From: Thermoplasmata archaeon
Lineage (GTDB): Archaea > Thermoplasmatota > Thermoplasmata > Thermoplasmatales > Thermoplasmataceae
Direction of reading: 5' to 3'
DNA length: 10,457 nucleotides
NCBI GenBank assembly: GCA_021799315.1
Contig: JAJZAR010000048.1
Coordinates: 1-10,457 of the forward strand
Notes under the pieces: generated by a model
Database searches by the model: none
Told to the model about the DNA's origin: nothing
What the model saw: only the letters and a program-made list of their open reading frames with translations
Shown here: piece by piece, positions 1 through 6,404 of the stretch
Layout of the letters: each line of letters opens with the position of its first letter
How positions within the stretch are numbered: the first letter of the stretch is position 1
Made by a program: the position numbers and the translations under genes

Positions 1-66
1 TTCTGCATAACAGTGAACGAATGATATACTTTCATCGGCAATTAGGAAATATTTGATAGAACTCAT
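1..66 (-). CDS. Possible N-terminus of a divergent gene (partial, unknown)
   Basis: On the minus strand an ATG at 66 opens 22 codons with no stop before the window edge, starting MSSIKYFLIADE. The early residues look like a beta strand. Twenty-two open codons are weak evidence, and no Shine-Dalgarno sequence precedes the ATG. An AT-rich stretch at 93-100 lies roughly where a TATA box for a leaderless transcript would be. The alternative is that bases 3-56 of the plus strand are the tail of an upstream plus-strand gene, since that frame is open to a TGA at 54-56. I do not recognise the product. Confidence 0.22.
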   Translation of the reverse strand, partial: MSSIKYFLIADESISFVHCYAE

Positions 67-77
67 ACTTGGAAATG

Positions 78-84
78 TTAAATA
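78..84 (+). promoter_or_regulatory. TATA-box candidate for proS
   Basis: TTAAATA, preceded by purine-rich GGAAATG that could act as a BRE, is centred 26 bases upstream of the ATG at 107. That is the spacing expected for an archaeal leaderless transcript starting at that ATG. No Shine-Dalgarno sequence is visible before 107, which fits. This is pattern-based inference. Confidence 0.45.
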
Positions 85-106
85 GGTCGTGAATTATTTA
101 GAGTTG

Positions 107-1492
107 ATGGAAGCTCCAAAATCCAACTTCAGCGAATGGTACAATGAAATTATTGAGTTATCAGGACTTACAGATAAAAGATATCCTGTAAAGGGAATGA
201 ACATATGGATGCCCTACGGATTTTCCCTAATGAAAAACGTCGACGAACTCATAAGAGCAAGATTTTATTCCGATGGCTATGAGGAGGTGATGTTTCCGTC
301 TCTTATCTCAAAAGGAATGTTTGAAATAGAATTCGAACACATCAGAGGTTTTGAAAAGGAACTTTTCTGGATTGCTAAGGGCGGTAAAGATTCACTGGAA
401 GAGGATCTTGCCATGAGGCCCACCAGTGAATCGGCGATATACCCAATGCTTAAGCTCTGGATAAGAGATCATGGTGATCTGCCTATGCGTCTATTCCAGA
501 TAGTGCAGGTTTATCGATATGAAACGAAGCACACAAGACCATTCATACGATCAAGGGATATTCATTTCATTGAGTGCCACACTTCTCACAGAGATTACTC
601 TGATGCTGAAGAACAGATGAAATTATACCGGGAAGAGTGGAAATCCTTTACTGGTGCCATATGCATTCCCTTCCTTGAAGTAAAAAGGCCGGATTGGGAT
701 AAATTCCCAGGCGCTGTATATACAATAGCTTTCGATACACTGATGCCCTCTGGCAGAACGTTACAAATAGGTACCATACACCAGTATGGCACAAATTTCT
801 CAAAAAATTATGAAATTGAGTTTGCAGATGAAAATGGAGTGGGTAAGAACGTTAATCAGACAACATTTGGAATGAGTGAAAGGCTCATTGGTGCCATTGT
901 GGGGATTCATGGTGATGATAAAGGGCTCATTATTCCCCCAGATGTCGCTCCAATCCAGATTGTTATTGTCCCCATTGGCACCCAGGGTCCTGAAATGGAA
1001 AAGTTCATTAAAAAACTTGAGAATGAGTTGGGTAAGATGGGGCTGCGGTATAAGACAGATCGGGATGATAGATACACCCCCGGATTTAAATTCAACCAAT
1101 GGGAAATGAAAGGTGTGCCTCTGAGAATAGAAATTGGTGAAAGAGAGGTTCAATCGGATTCCATAACAGTATCCAGACGAACAAAGAAGGGAAGAAACAA
1201 AATTCCGGTTTCCCAGCTGTCGGATTTGAAAAATGAACTGAGGGAAGTAAGCAAAGAACTGTTTGCAAGGGCAGAAACAATCCTCAGATCGGGATTGGAA
1301 GGAAAGATGACCGGTAGCCTTGAGGCCACAATAAGGACTGCCTTTGTGTGCGAAAAACAGAGTTGCGCAACGGCCCTAGAAGGAAAATATGATAAGACAA
1401 TGATGGGCGCTATTCTGAATTATGGTTCCAATGGAAAGTGCGAGGTGTGTGGAGAGGATGGACGAACATCGCTCTTTTCCAATCCCTACTGA
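107..1492 (+). CDS. proS: Prolyl-tRNA synthetase, archaeal/eukaryotic type
   Basis: Class II aminoacyl-tRNA synthetase that activates proline with ATP and charges tRNA-Pro in the cytoplasm. Counting from the ATG at 107 (461 aa), visible hallmarks are RPTSE at 104-108, motif 2 with RYE at 137-139 followed by HTRPF, the HFIECHT segment, and motif 3 with FGMSERLIGAI (Arg 259) running into GIHGDDKGL. The anticodon-binding domain follows from about residue 283. The C-terminal domain keeps four cysteines (415, 420, 445, 448) in the C-x4-C and C-x2-C pattern of the archaeal zinc-binding tail. Length fits the archaeal family (about 470-480). An in-frame GTG at 89 would add six residues, but it lies only 8 bases from the TATA candidate at 78-84, so I prefer ATG 107. 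The 3' end overlaps the next gene by 35 bases, suggesting an operon with the phosphatase and radB. Confidence 0.96.
   Translation: MEAPKSNFSEWYNEIIELSGLTDKRYPVKGMNIWMPYGFSLMKNVDELIRARFYSDGYEEVMFPSLISKGMFEIEFEHIRGFEKELFWIAKGGKDSLEEDLAMRPTSESAIYPMLKLWIRDHGDLPMRLFQIVQVYRYETKHTRPFIRSRDIHFIECHTSHRDYSDAEEQMKLYREEWKSFTGAICIPFLEVKRPDWDKFPGAVYTIAFDTLMPSGRTLQIGTIHQYGTNFSKNYEIEFADENGVGKNVNQTTFGMSERLIGAIVGIHGDDKGLIIPPDVAPIQIVIVPIGTQGPEMEKFIKKLENELGKMGLRYKTDRDDRYTPGFKFNQWEMKGVPLRIEIGEREVQSDSITVSRRTKKGRNKIPVSQLSDLKNELREVSKELFARAETILRSGLEGKMTGSLEATIRTAFVCEKQSCATALEGKYDKTMMGAILNYGSNGKCEVCGEDGRTSLFSNPY
1442..1447 (+). promoter_or_regulatory. Shine-Dalgarno site deciding the HAD phosphatase start
   Basis: GAGGTG, ten bases before the ATG at 1458 and inside the proS coding region, matches the archaeal anti-SD. 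It supports 1458 over the upstream in-frame ATGs at 1422 and 1431, and implies that the phosphatase is translated from the proS message. Confidence 0.55.
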
Positions 1493-2150
1493 ACAGAACC
1501 CAATAGTCTTCTTTGACATGGATGGCGTGCTGACAGCAGAGAAAAGCAGCTGGAACTACGTGCACAGGGCATTGGGTGTGGATAACAGCAAAAACTTTGC
1601 AATGTTTTTGGAAGACAGGATCACATATGAGGAATTCATGCGAAGGGACATTGCCCTATGGATAGAAAAATATGGGCAAATGGAAGTGGATCAGATAACA
1701 GACATACTTAATGAAATTGACTTATTTCCCGGAGCGGAAAGAGCAACAAGGATCCTGTTAGACGCAAACTTCAGGCTTGTACTGGTATCTGCAGGTATCA
1801 TGTGGCTTGCCCAGAGAGTGAGCAGGGAGACGAACATTCAACATGTATATGCAAATTCCATACTCTCCATGGGAGGTAAAGTGATACCTGAGGGAAGGCC
1901 CATGGTTGATCCAAAACACAAAGATATTGTTGTTAAAAATGTTATAAACCAGTTCCATCCCGCATTCACAGTTTCGGTTGGTGATTCTCCGGAGGATGAG
2001 AGCATGTTTTCCAATACGGATTATTCCATAAGTTTTAACAACAGTCCTGATTACACGAATAGATTTGGGATAAACCTTCGATGTTCTGATCTTGTTGATT
2101 GCTCAGAACTGATCATTTCCATCATGGAGGAACGGGATGGAAAGCTCTGA
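1458..2150 (+). CDS. HAD-superfamily phosphatase, SerB-like
   Basis: Cytoplasmic hydrolase of the haloacid dehalogenase superfamily, most like phosphoserine phosphatase (subclass IB). All four HAD motifs are visible in the 230 aa product: motif I FFDMDGVLT with nucleophile Asp 20 and general acid Asp 22; motif II VLVSAG with Ser 111; the lysine in PKHKD (Lys 155) as motif III; and motif IV GDSPEDE with Asp 176 and Asp 180 for magnesium. An alpha-helical cap fits residues about 30-95. ATG 1458 is chosen because GAGGTG lies ten bases upstream and because the upstream in-frame codons read the zinc-tail region of proS in another frame. The gene overlaps proS by 35 bases and radB by 14 bases, so the three are probably co-transcribed. 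The substrate cannot be read from the sequence; phosphoserine is the leading guess. Confidence 0.88.
   Translation: MDEHRSFPIPTEQNPIVFFDMDGVLTAEKSSWNYVHRALGVDNSKNFAMFLEDRITYEEFMRRDIALWIEKYGQMEVDQITDILNEIDLFPGAERATRILLDANFRLVLVSAGIMWLAQRVSRETNIQHVYANSILSMGGKVIPEGRPMVDPKHKDIVVKNVINQFHPAFTVSVGDSPEDESMFSNTDYSISFNNSPDYTNRFGINLRCSDLVDCSELIISIMEERDGKL
2126..2130 (+). promoter_or_regulatory. Shine-Dalgarno site for radB
   Basis: GGAGG six bases before the ATG at 2137, inside the last codons of the phosphatase gene. It favours 2137 over the in-frame ATG at 2152 and points to coupled translation. Confidence 0.6.
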
Positions 2151-2826
2151 CATGGAGAAGGATAAAAAACTCCCTTTCGGCATCGGTTGTCTTGACACGT
2201 TTCTGGAAGGAGGAGTGGACAGAGGAGTAATAACTCAGGTCTATGGCGAAGGCGGAACCGGAAAGACCAATCTGGCAATGCAACTTACAGTTTCAACATT
2301 GCTGTCAGGAAAGAAGGTCATATATGTTGATACGGAGAGCTTTTCGTCCACAAGATATTTACAAATTGCCAACAGTGCCCAAGATTTGTCAAAAAACCTC
2401 CTTCTGTACAGGTGTGAAAATTTTTCTGAACAGGAGGTTAATCTGATCAAAGCCCAAAGAATTATGCAAAACTCAAAAGACGTCGATCTGCTGGTGCTTG
2501 ATTCTGCCACAGCCCTTTTAAGAATTGAGAAAGATGAGGGCCTCAAAAGGGAAGGGCTTTCGAGGATCATATCTCTTCTCAATACAATTGGATATAAACA
2601 CAACATTCCTCTGTTTGTAACAAACCAGATTTATTTCGATGTCAGTAACTCTTTGATCACACCTTTCGGAGGTCATCTTCTAGATCACTTCAGTAAAACA
2701 ATCATATCGCTCAAGAGGGTAGCAAATGGAGGGAGGGAGGCGACCATAGAAAAGCACAGGTCCATACAGGATGGAAAAAAACAGATATTTTATATAGCAC
2801 AGTCTGGCATAAGTTGCTTTCCGTGA
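2137..2826 (+). CDS. radB: DNA repair and recombination protein RadB
   Basis: Short RecA/RadA paralogue of euryarchaea, thought to assist homologous recombination alongside RadA. The 229 aa product is a single RecA-fold ATPase core without the N-terminal helix-hairpin-helix domain of RadA, which is the diagnostic difference. Walker A is GEGGTGKT at 37-44, Walker B is DLLVLDSAT with Asp 122, and the RecA-like VTNQIYFD (about 161-168) and FGGHLLDH segments follow. The length is normal for RadB. It starts inside the end of the HAD phosphatase gene with GGAGG six bases upstream of its ATG, and ends 38 bases before fen1. A Rad51/KaiC-like ATPase of another subfamily is the alternative, but the overall layout fits RadB well. 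Confidence 0.93.
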   Translation: MESSDMEKDKKLPFGIGCLDTFLEGGVDRGVITQVYGEGGTGKTNLAMQLTVSTLLSGKKVIYVDTESFSSTRYLQIANSAQDLSKNLLLYRCENFSEQEVNLIKAQRIMQNSKDVDLLVLDSATALLRIEKDEGLKREGLSRIISLLNTIGYKHNIPLFVTNQIYFDVSNSLITPFGGHLLDHFSKTIISLKRVANGGREATIEKHRSIQDGKKQIFYIAQSGISCFP

Positions 2827-2836
2827 GAGAGAAAAC

Positions 2837-2844
2837 ATTACATA
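2837..2844 (+). promoter_or_regulatory. TATA-box candidate for fen1
   Basis: ATTACATA preceded by GAAAAC sits about 25 bases upstream of the fen1 ATG, in the 38-base gap after radB. No Shine-Dalgarno sequence precedes the ATG, consistent with a leaderless transcript from this point. Read-through from radB is also possible. Confidence 0.38.
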
Positions 2845-2864
2845 GGATACCATATTAGCCCTGT

Positions 2865-3884
2865 ATGGGAGTAGATCTCGAACCCATTCTCACAAAGCAT
2901 AAGACACACATTAAGGACTTTTCAGGCGGTACAGTATCGGTGGATGCATATAATCAACTCTACCAGTTTCTCAGTGCCATAAGGCAGCCTGACGGGACAC
3001 CTCTTATGGATTTTAACGGAAATATTACCTCTCATCTCACCGGACTGTTTTACAGAACCATATCTCTGATGGAAGAAGGTTTGAAACCAGTATATGTGTT
3101 TGATGGCAAACCTTCACCAATGAAATTGAGAACACTTGAAGAAAGGTCTATCATAAAAGAGAATGCTGAGAAAGAACTGGAAAAGGCAATCATGAACTCT
3201 GATACAGAAAGAGTTGCTCGACTCAAGCGAACAATAAACCATATAACACGAGATATGGTGGATGAGGGTAAAATGTTGCTTGATTATATGGGACTACCCT
3301 ATGTTCAAGCACCTTCAGAAGGGGAGTGCCAGGCTTCGTATATGTGCATGACAGGCACTGTGAATGCAGTTATTTCTCAGGATTACGATTGTCTCCTTTT
3401 TGGTGCGAAACAGGTTCTCAGAAATTTCACAGTCTATGGAAAGAGAAGGGTATCAAGCAGGAACATATATGTGACTGTTGATCCGGAATATATAGATCTA
3501 AAAGAGAATCTCGATGGTCTTGGAATTTCAAGGGACCAACTTGTGGACATTGCCATTCTCGTTGGAACAGATTTCAATAAAGGAGTTCATAAGGTTGGGC
3601 CAAAGACAGCTCTGAGCCTCATAAAGAAACACGGTTCTCTTGAAGAGGTGATTAAAGAGAAAGCCTATTCTGTGCCTGAGTATGAGGAGGTAAGAAGACT
3701 ATTCCTTGTGCCAGATATAACAGATGATTACAGGCTTGATTTTAAGGAACCGGATGAAGAACGAATAAAATCCTTGCTTTGTGATAAACATAATTTCTCG
3801 GAGACAAGAGTGCAACCGTACATAGAGAAACTGAAAGAAGCCTTTGGCAGAGGAAGGCAGTCGAGCCTCGATTCCTTCTTTTAA
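2865..3884 (+). CDS. fen: Flap endonuclease 1 (FEN-1)
   Basis: Structure-specific 5' nuclease that removes flaps during Okazaki fragment maturation and base excision repair, acting with PCNA. The 339 aa protein has the XPG N domain (about 1-100), the internal XPG domain and the helix-two-turn-helix. The metal-binding carboxylates fall at Asp 27, Asp 80, Glu 152, Glu 154, Asp 173, Asp 175 and Asp 236, the same numbering as the well-studied archaeal FEN-1 enzymes. GTDFNKGVHKVGPKTA is the helix-two-turn-helix region. The last eight residues, QSSLDSFF, are a perfect PCNA-interacting (PIP) box, so the C-terminus is complete. The mature N-terminus MGVD also matches the family, where the glycine after Met is important. 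Upstream radB reads the same way after a 38-base gap; downstream tyrS is convergent, with stops overlapping by four bases. Confidence 0.97.
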   Translation: MGVDLEPILTKHKTHIKDFSGGTVSVDAYNQLYQFLSAIRQPDGTPLMDFNGNITSHLTGLFYRTISLMEEGLKPVYVFDGKPSPMKLRTLEERSIIKENAEKELEKAIMNSDTERVARLKRTINHITRDMVDEGKMLLDYMGLPYVQAPSEGECQASYMCMTGTVNAVISQDYDCLLFGAKQVLRNFTVYGKRRVSSRNIYVTVDPEYIDLKENLDGLGISRDQLVDIAILVGTDFNKGVHKVGPKTALSLIKKHGSLEEVIKEKAYSVPEYEEVRRLFLVPDITDDYRLDFKEPDEERIKSLLCDKHNFSETRVQPYIEKLKEAFGRGRQSSLDSFF

Positions 3885-4858
3885 TCTTCGTAGAGGTTCT
3901 GGAAGGGATGGACAAGTTCAGTGAGATACCTCCTCACAGAATCCTTCAGATCCAGTGGATGAATTTCCCTGTTTACATACATTTTTTCAAGTTCAGAGAA
4001 CTCCTTAAAGATTACATCTCCTCCCTTCTTTGTGGGCCGCTCTATCTTCACTTCCTCAAATTCGGGAAAAATGACAATACGCATTACGTCCATAAGGGGA
4101 TTTCCCTTGGACTCACCCATTGGGCAAAATGAATTTTTAATTTTCTCACCTATTTCTTCAGGAGTGTCAGTCATAAGCACCGCACTTCCAGGATCACTCT
4201 TTGACATTTTCTGAAAGTTGTCCATTCGGCCGCTCCCCTTCAAGCTTCCCACCAGAGGTGAGTGGAAAGAAACAACCTTCTTCCTGTGCATCTTTTCTGC
4301 AATATCCCTTGCAAGCATATGCGCATGCCTCTGGTCCATGCCTCCCAGAGCTACATCAACATCCAGTTCAAAGATGTCATTTACCTGCATGAGTGGATAC
4401 ATGTATTTACTGAAATCAGATTCAGCGTCCTCTTCTGATCTACCCATAATGGGCAGTGCCCTCTTGAGACGTGAGAGGGTTGTATTTTTTGCAGACCTTA
4501 GCATACTTTCCAAGTAGGTTTCTTTGTGAATCAAATCTGTTGCCCAGACAAATTCTGGCGATAGCCCTTTCAGTTTAATTTCATATGCTTTCTTCAGCAC
4601 TTCACCGCTGGCTCTTATTTCTTCTAGATTGCCTCCGAATTTATCATTCACCATTGCATGCCAGTCTGCAAGTAAAATTTTCATCCGAACCCCAGATTCC
4701 ATCAGCTTCCTGATTCTCAATCCCGTAACAAGTACAGTGCCAATATGAGGCCTTCCAGAAGGTTCGACTCCAAAGTACCCCTTGCAACCCTTTTCTAAGG
4801 ATTGAAATTCTTCTTGCGTAACAATTTCTTCAAAAAGTGTTGTATCTATTTTAAGCAA
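3881..4858 (-). CDS. tyrS: Tyrosyl-tRNA synthetase, archaeal type
   Basis: Class I aminoacyl-tRNA synthetase charging tRNA-Tyr. The 325 aa length matches archaeal TyrRS. The HIGH motif appears as RPHIGT (38-41) and KMSKS is intact at 217-221. Residues aligning with the tyrosine pocket of the Methanocaldococcus enzyme are present: Tyr 28, then YPLMQVND giving Tyr 154, Gln 158 and Asp 161, and GGMDQR giving Gln 176. This argues against TrpRS, its close relative. The compact C-terminal anticodon domain ends normally. The start must be the TTG at 4858: the frame hits a TAA 12 bases upstream and no ATG lies between that stop and the HIGH motif. No Shine-Dalgarno site is visible; a TATA-like box lies 26 bases upstream. 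The gene follows the split nuclease after 20 bases and shares the TTAA stop overlap with fen1. Confidence 0.95.
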   Translation of the reverse strand: MLKIDTTLFEEIVTQEEFQSLEKGCKGYFGVEPSGRPHIGTVLVTGLRIRKLMESGVRMKILLADWHAMVNDKFGGNLEEIRASGEVLKKAYEIKLKGLSPEFVWATDLIHKETYLESMLRSAKNTTLSRLKRALPIMGRSEEDAESDFSKYMYPLMQVNDIFELDVDVALGGMDQRHAHMLARDIAEKMHRKKVVSFHSPLVGSLKGSGRMDNFQKMSKSDPGSAVLMTDTPEEIGEKIKNSFCPMGESKGNPLMDVMRIVIFPEFEEVKIERPTKKGGDVIFKEFSELEKMYVNREIHPLDLKDSVRRYLTELVHPFQNLYED

Positions 4859-4878
4859 TATGGCTGAATATTACCAAT

Positions 4879-5397
4879 CTATATTAACCTCTCTTTGCAT
4901 ATTTCCCTATATTTGCACGCTGCGCACTTGTTTGCATTTTCATGGCTCCTGTAAGTTAAACCCTTTGTCCTTCGTATGGTTTCTGCTCTTTTTAAGACGA
5001 TGTCCCTCAACTCAGGGGTGTTTTCCACATAGAATGATTCATTCCTGTATTTTATGATCCCGTACGAAACATCCCGGTTTGGATACAATTCCTGTAGAAT
5101 TATGAAATACACACCCATCTGAATTCTATGTGGTTCCCATGGCGCATCCCCAGCTGTCCCACTCTTGAATTCATAGGGGATAACAGAGCCTTTTGATTCT
5201 ATTACCCTATCTGGCTTTCCGGATAGCCGATACTTTTGGGATGTTAAGATCTGCCCAGTAGAAAGCATATCCCCATATACCATCTGGCCCTTTGGAACTC
5301 TGTAAGTTTGAACTCTTGCCCTTGTGCGGAAAAGAAAATACAATAATATGACAAATATTGCAATGGGAATTGCAGCATAGTAGACTGGAACTAACAT
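4879..5397 (-). CDS. Membrane-anchored Cas4/Dna2-like nuclease, catalytic half
   Basis: PD-(D/E)XK exonuclease-like protein of the Cas4/RecB type, 172 aa. Residues about 4-23 form one hydrophobic helix followed by basic FRTRAR, so the nuclease part should face the cytoplasm. Catalytic motifs are LSGKPD with Asp 63, YEFKSG with Glu 76 and Lys 78, and QMGVY (Gln 93, Tyr 97) as the QxxxY motif. The end carries Cys 158, 161 and 167 in the C-x2-C-x5-C spacing of Cas4 [4Fe-4S] ligands. The fourth cysteine and the GxxxH motif of single-chain Cas4 are absent here and are encoded by the preceding gene, whose stop is one base before this ATG. A TTG at 5424 would extend the frame by nine residues inside that gene, but ATG 5397 is more natural. 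No CRISPR array or other cas gene is in the window. The biochemical role is inferred; a DNA exonuclease is likely. Confidence 0.82.
   Translation of the reverse strand: MLVPVYYAAIPIAIFVILLYFLFRTRARVQTYRVPKGQMVYGDMLSTGQILTSQKYRLSGKPDRVIESKGSVIPYEFKSGTAGDAPWEPHRIQMGVYFIILQELYPNRDVSYGIIKYRNESFYVENTPELRDIVLKRAETIRRTKGLTYRSHENANKCAACKYREICKERLI
4880..4887 (-). promoter_or_regulatory. TATA-box candidate for tyrS
   Basis: On the minus strand TTAATATA is centred about 26 bases upstream of the TTG start of tyrS, overlapping the end of the preceding nuclease gene. Together with the absence of a Shine-Dalgarno site it suggests a separate leaderless tyrS transcript within the smc cluster. The AT-rich context makes a chance match possible. 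Confidence 0.38.
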
Positions 5398-5398
5398 T

Positions 5399-5668
5399 TT
5401 ACAAAAATAGAACCACGAGTACAACCGCTACAACAGCAAGAGCCACTCCTATTGTAACACTCATTTTGTTCCCGGATTCTATCTCCTCTTCAGCTTCCCT
5501 GTGGGCTACCGTTCCGTTATCCATTCTCTTCTGTGATGCCTGAGACGGCCTATATCCTTCTCTGGTAAAATACCATGAAAGGGCGCAATAATCAAATTCG
5601 CCCAGTTCAGAGGCGCTCACAAATCTTCTGCCGTCTTCATTCTTCTTTTGTAATCCAGATTCTCCCAT
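5399..5668 (-). CDS. Cas4/Dna2-like nuclease, N-terminal half with membrane tail
   Basis: An 89 aa protein that looks like the first third of a Cas4-type nuclease. Residues 17-34 (FVSASELGEFDYC and on) match the start of Cas4 domains, with Cys 28 where the first [4Fe-4S] cysteine lies. GTVAH at 52-56 followed by an acidic helix fits the GxxxH motif I. The last 20 residues are a purely hydrophobic helix ending at the stop, so the protein would be tail-anchored with its N-terminus in the cytoplasm. It has no catalytic D or ExK; these are in the next gene. The gene begins inside scpA, overlapping it by 32 bases, behind a very strong Shine-Dalgarno site. Removing one T from the T5 run at 5403-5407 would fuse it to the next frame as a continuous 262 aa protein, so a split gene, a programmed shift and a sequence error all remain possible. 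Confidence 0.78.
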   Translation of the reverse strand: MGESGLQKKNEDGRRFVSASELGEFDYCALSWYFTREGYRPSQASQKRMDNGTVAHREAEEEIESGNKMSVTIGVALAVVAVVLVVLFL

Positions 5669-6404
5669 AAGGCACCTCCTGTAAAAGGGATATCTCGCCT
5701 CTCCTTCTTAAAAACAGACTGTATATGAAAGTCCTGACACGCTCTTCAGGATCGGCACCCCAAATTTCCTCCATGAACACTCCGCTCTCCAGCATTTGAG
5801 CAAGTCTAGATAAAAGGTTGTCTATTTCAGTTTCCGGCTCACCCCCGTTGAGCGACTGATAAATATCTCCAACTTCAAGGGCATTCTCAATAGATTTCGT
5901 CGCTTTTAAACGTGATCTCACCCTTTCAGTTTTTCTCATGACCTCCATGAGTTCCACCAGCATGACCTTTCTTGTTTCATGATGCCTTACCGGCATTTTC
6001 AGGCTGATAAATTCCTGAGGGGTATCGTCCAGATTCATTTCAGGATCAATGGGTTCTTCCTGGACATCCTCATTCTCAGCCTCACCTTCATTGAAAATGT
6101 CCATTAAATCTCTAGCCTGAATATTGACAATTCCCCATGATCTGAAAATTATATATCCTGCCTCCCCAATGGTCATTAAATTTTCAGTCGTCAATTCCCT
6201 TACTATCTTTACAAAATTTACAACGTCCACCTTCCATGGGTCTATTTCCTGAGCAATACACTTCTCCATCATCGCTATAATGTTCTTTGTTTCATCCTTT
6301 GGGTCAATCAGGTCAAGTTCTTCATAGAATTGAGTATTAACGCCCAGTGTTGATGCCTGCACGATTATGGTATTCTTCAATTCTACCATGGTCTCCATTT
6401 CCAT
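5637..6404 (-). CDS. scpA: Segregation and condensation protein A (kleisin)
   Basis: Kleisin subunit that bridges the heads of an SMC dimer in the prokaryotic condensin complex. The 255 aa protein has the ScpA N-terminal signature, with IDPWKVDVVNFVK near residue 54 marking the SMC-neck-binding helical region. A strongly acidic linker at about 105-130 follows, and then a basic helical segment (HHETRKVMLVELMEVMRK). The C-terminal winged helix (about 218-255, RTFIYSLFLRRRGEISLLQE) should bind the SMC head cap. The ATG at 6404 directly follows the smc stop with no spacer. In-frame ATGs at 6398 and 6389 are alternatives; a GGGGG stretch just upstream is only a weak Shine-Dalgarno. The 3' end overlaps the nuclease N-half by 32 bases. 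No scpB follows, although scpB often sits next to scpA in other prokaryotes. Confidence 0.9.
   Translation of the reverse strand: MEMETMVELKNTIIVQASTLGVNTQFYEELDLIDPKDETKNIIAMMEKCIAQEIDPWKVDVVNFVKIVRELTTENLMTIGEAGYIIFRSWGIVNIQARDLMDIFNEGEAENEDVQEEPIDPEMNLDDTPQEFISLKMPVRHHETRKVMLVELMEVMRKTERVRSRLKATKSIENALEVGDIYQSLNGGEPETEIDNLLSRLAQMLESGVFMEEIWGADPEERVRTFIYSLFLRRRGEISLLQEVPYGRIWITKEE
5673..5680 (-). promoter_or_regulatory. Strong Shine-Dalgarno site for the nuclease N-half
   Basis: Minus-strand AGGAGGTG lies four bases before the ATG at 5668 and within the scpA coding region. It is the best ribosome-binding site I see in the window, fixes the start of the small gene and is strong evidence that the gene is translated. 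Confidence 0.75.

Noticed and set aside
800..1153. Minus-strand open frame opposite proS
   Set aside because: It is antisense to conserved ProRS motif 3 and the anticodon domain, with no recognisable domain.
3881..4858. Tryptophanyl-tRNA synthetase
   Set aside because: The YPLMQVND and GGMDQR segments and the conserved pocket tyrosine match archaeal TyrRS.
5398..5424. TTG at 5424 as the start of the catalytic nuclease half
   Set aside because: The nine extra residues lie inside the coding sequence of the first half and have no ribosome site; ATG 5397 directly follows the stop of that gene.
4879..5668. A CRISPR-cas locus because of the Cas4-like proteins
   Set aside because: No direct-repeat array, cas1, cas2 or effector gene is visible on either strand, and the neighbours are housekeeping genes.
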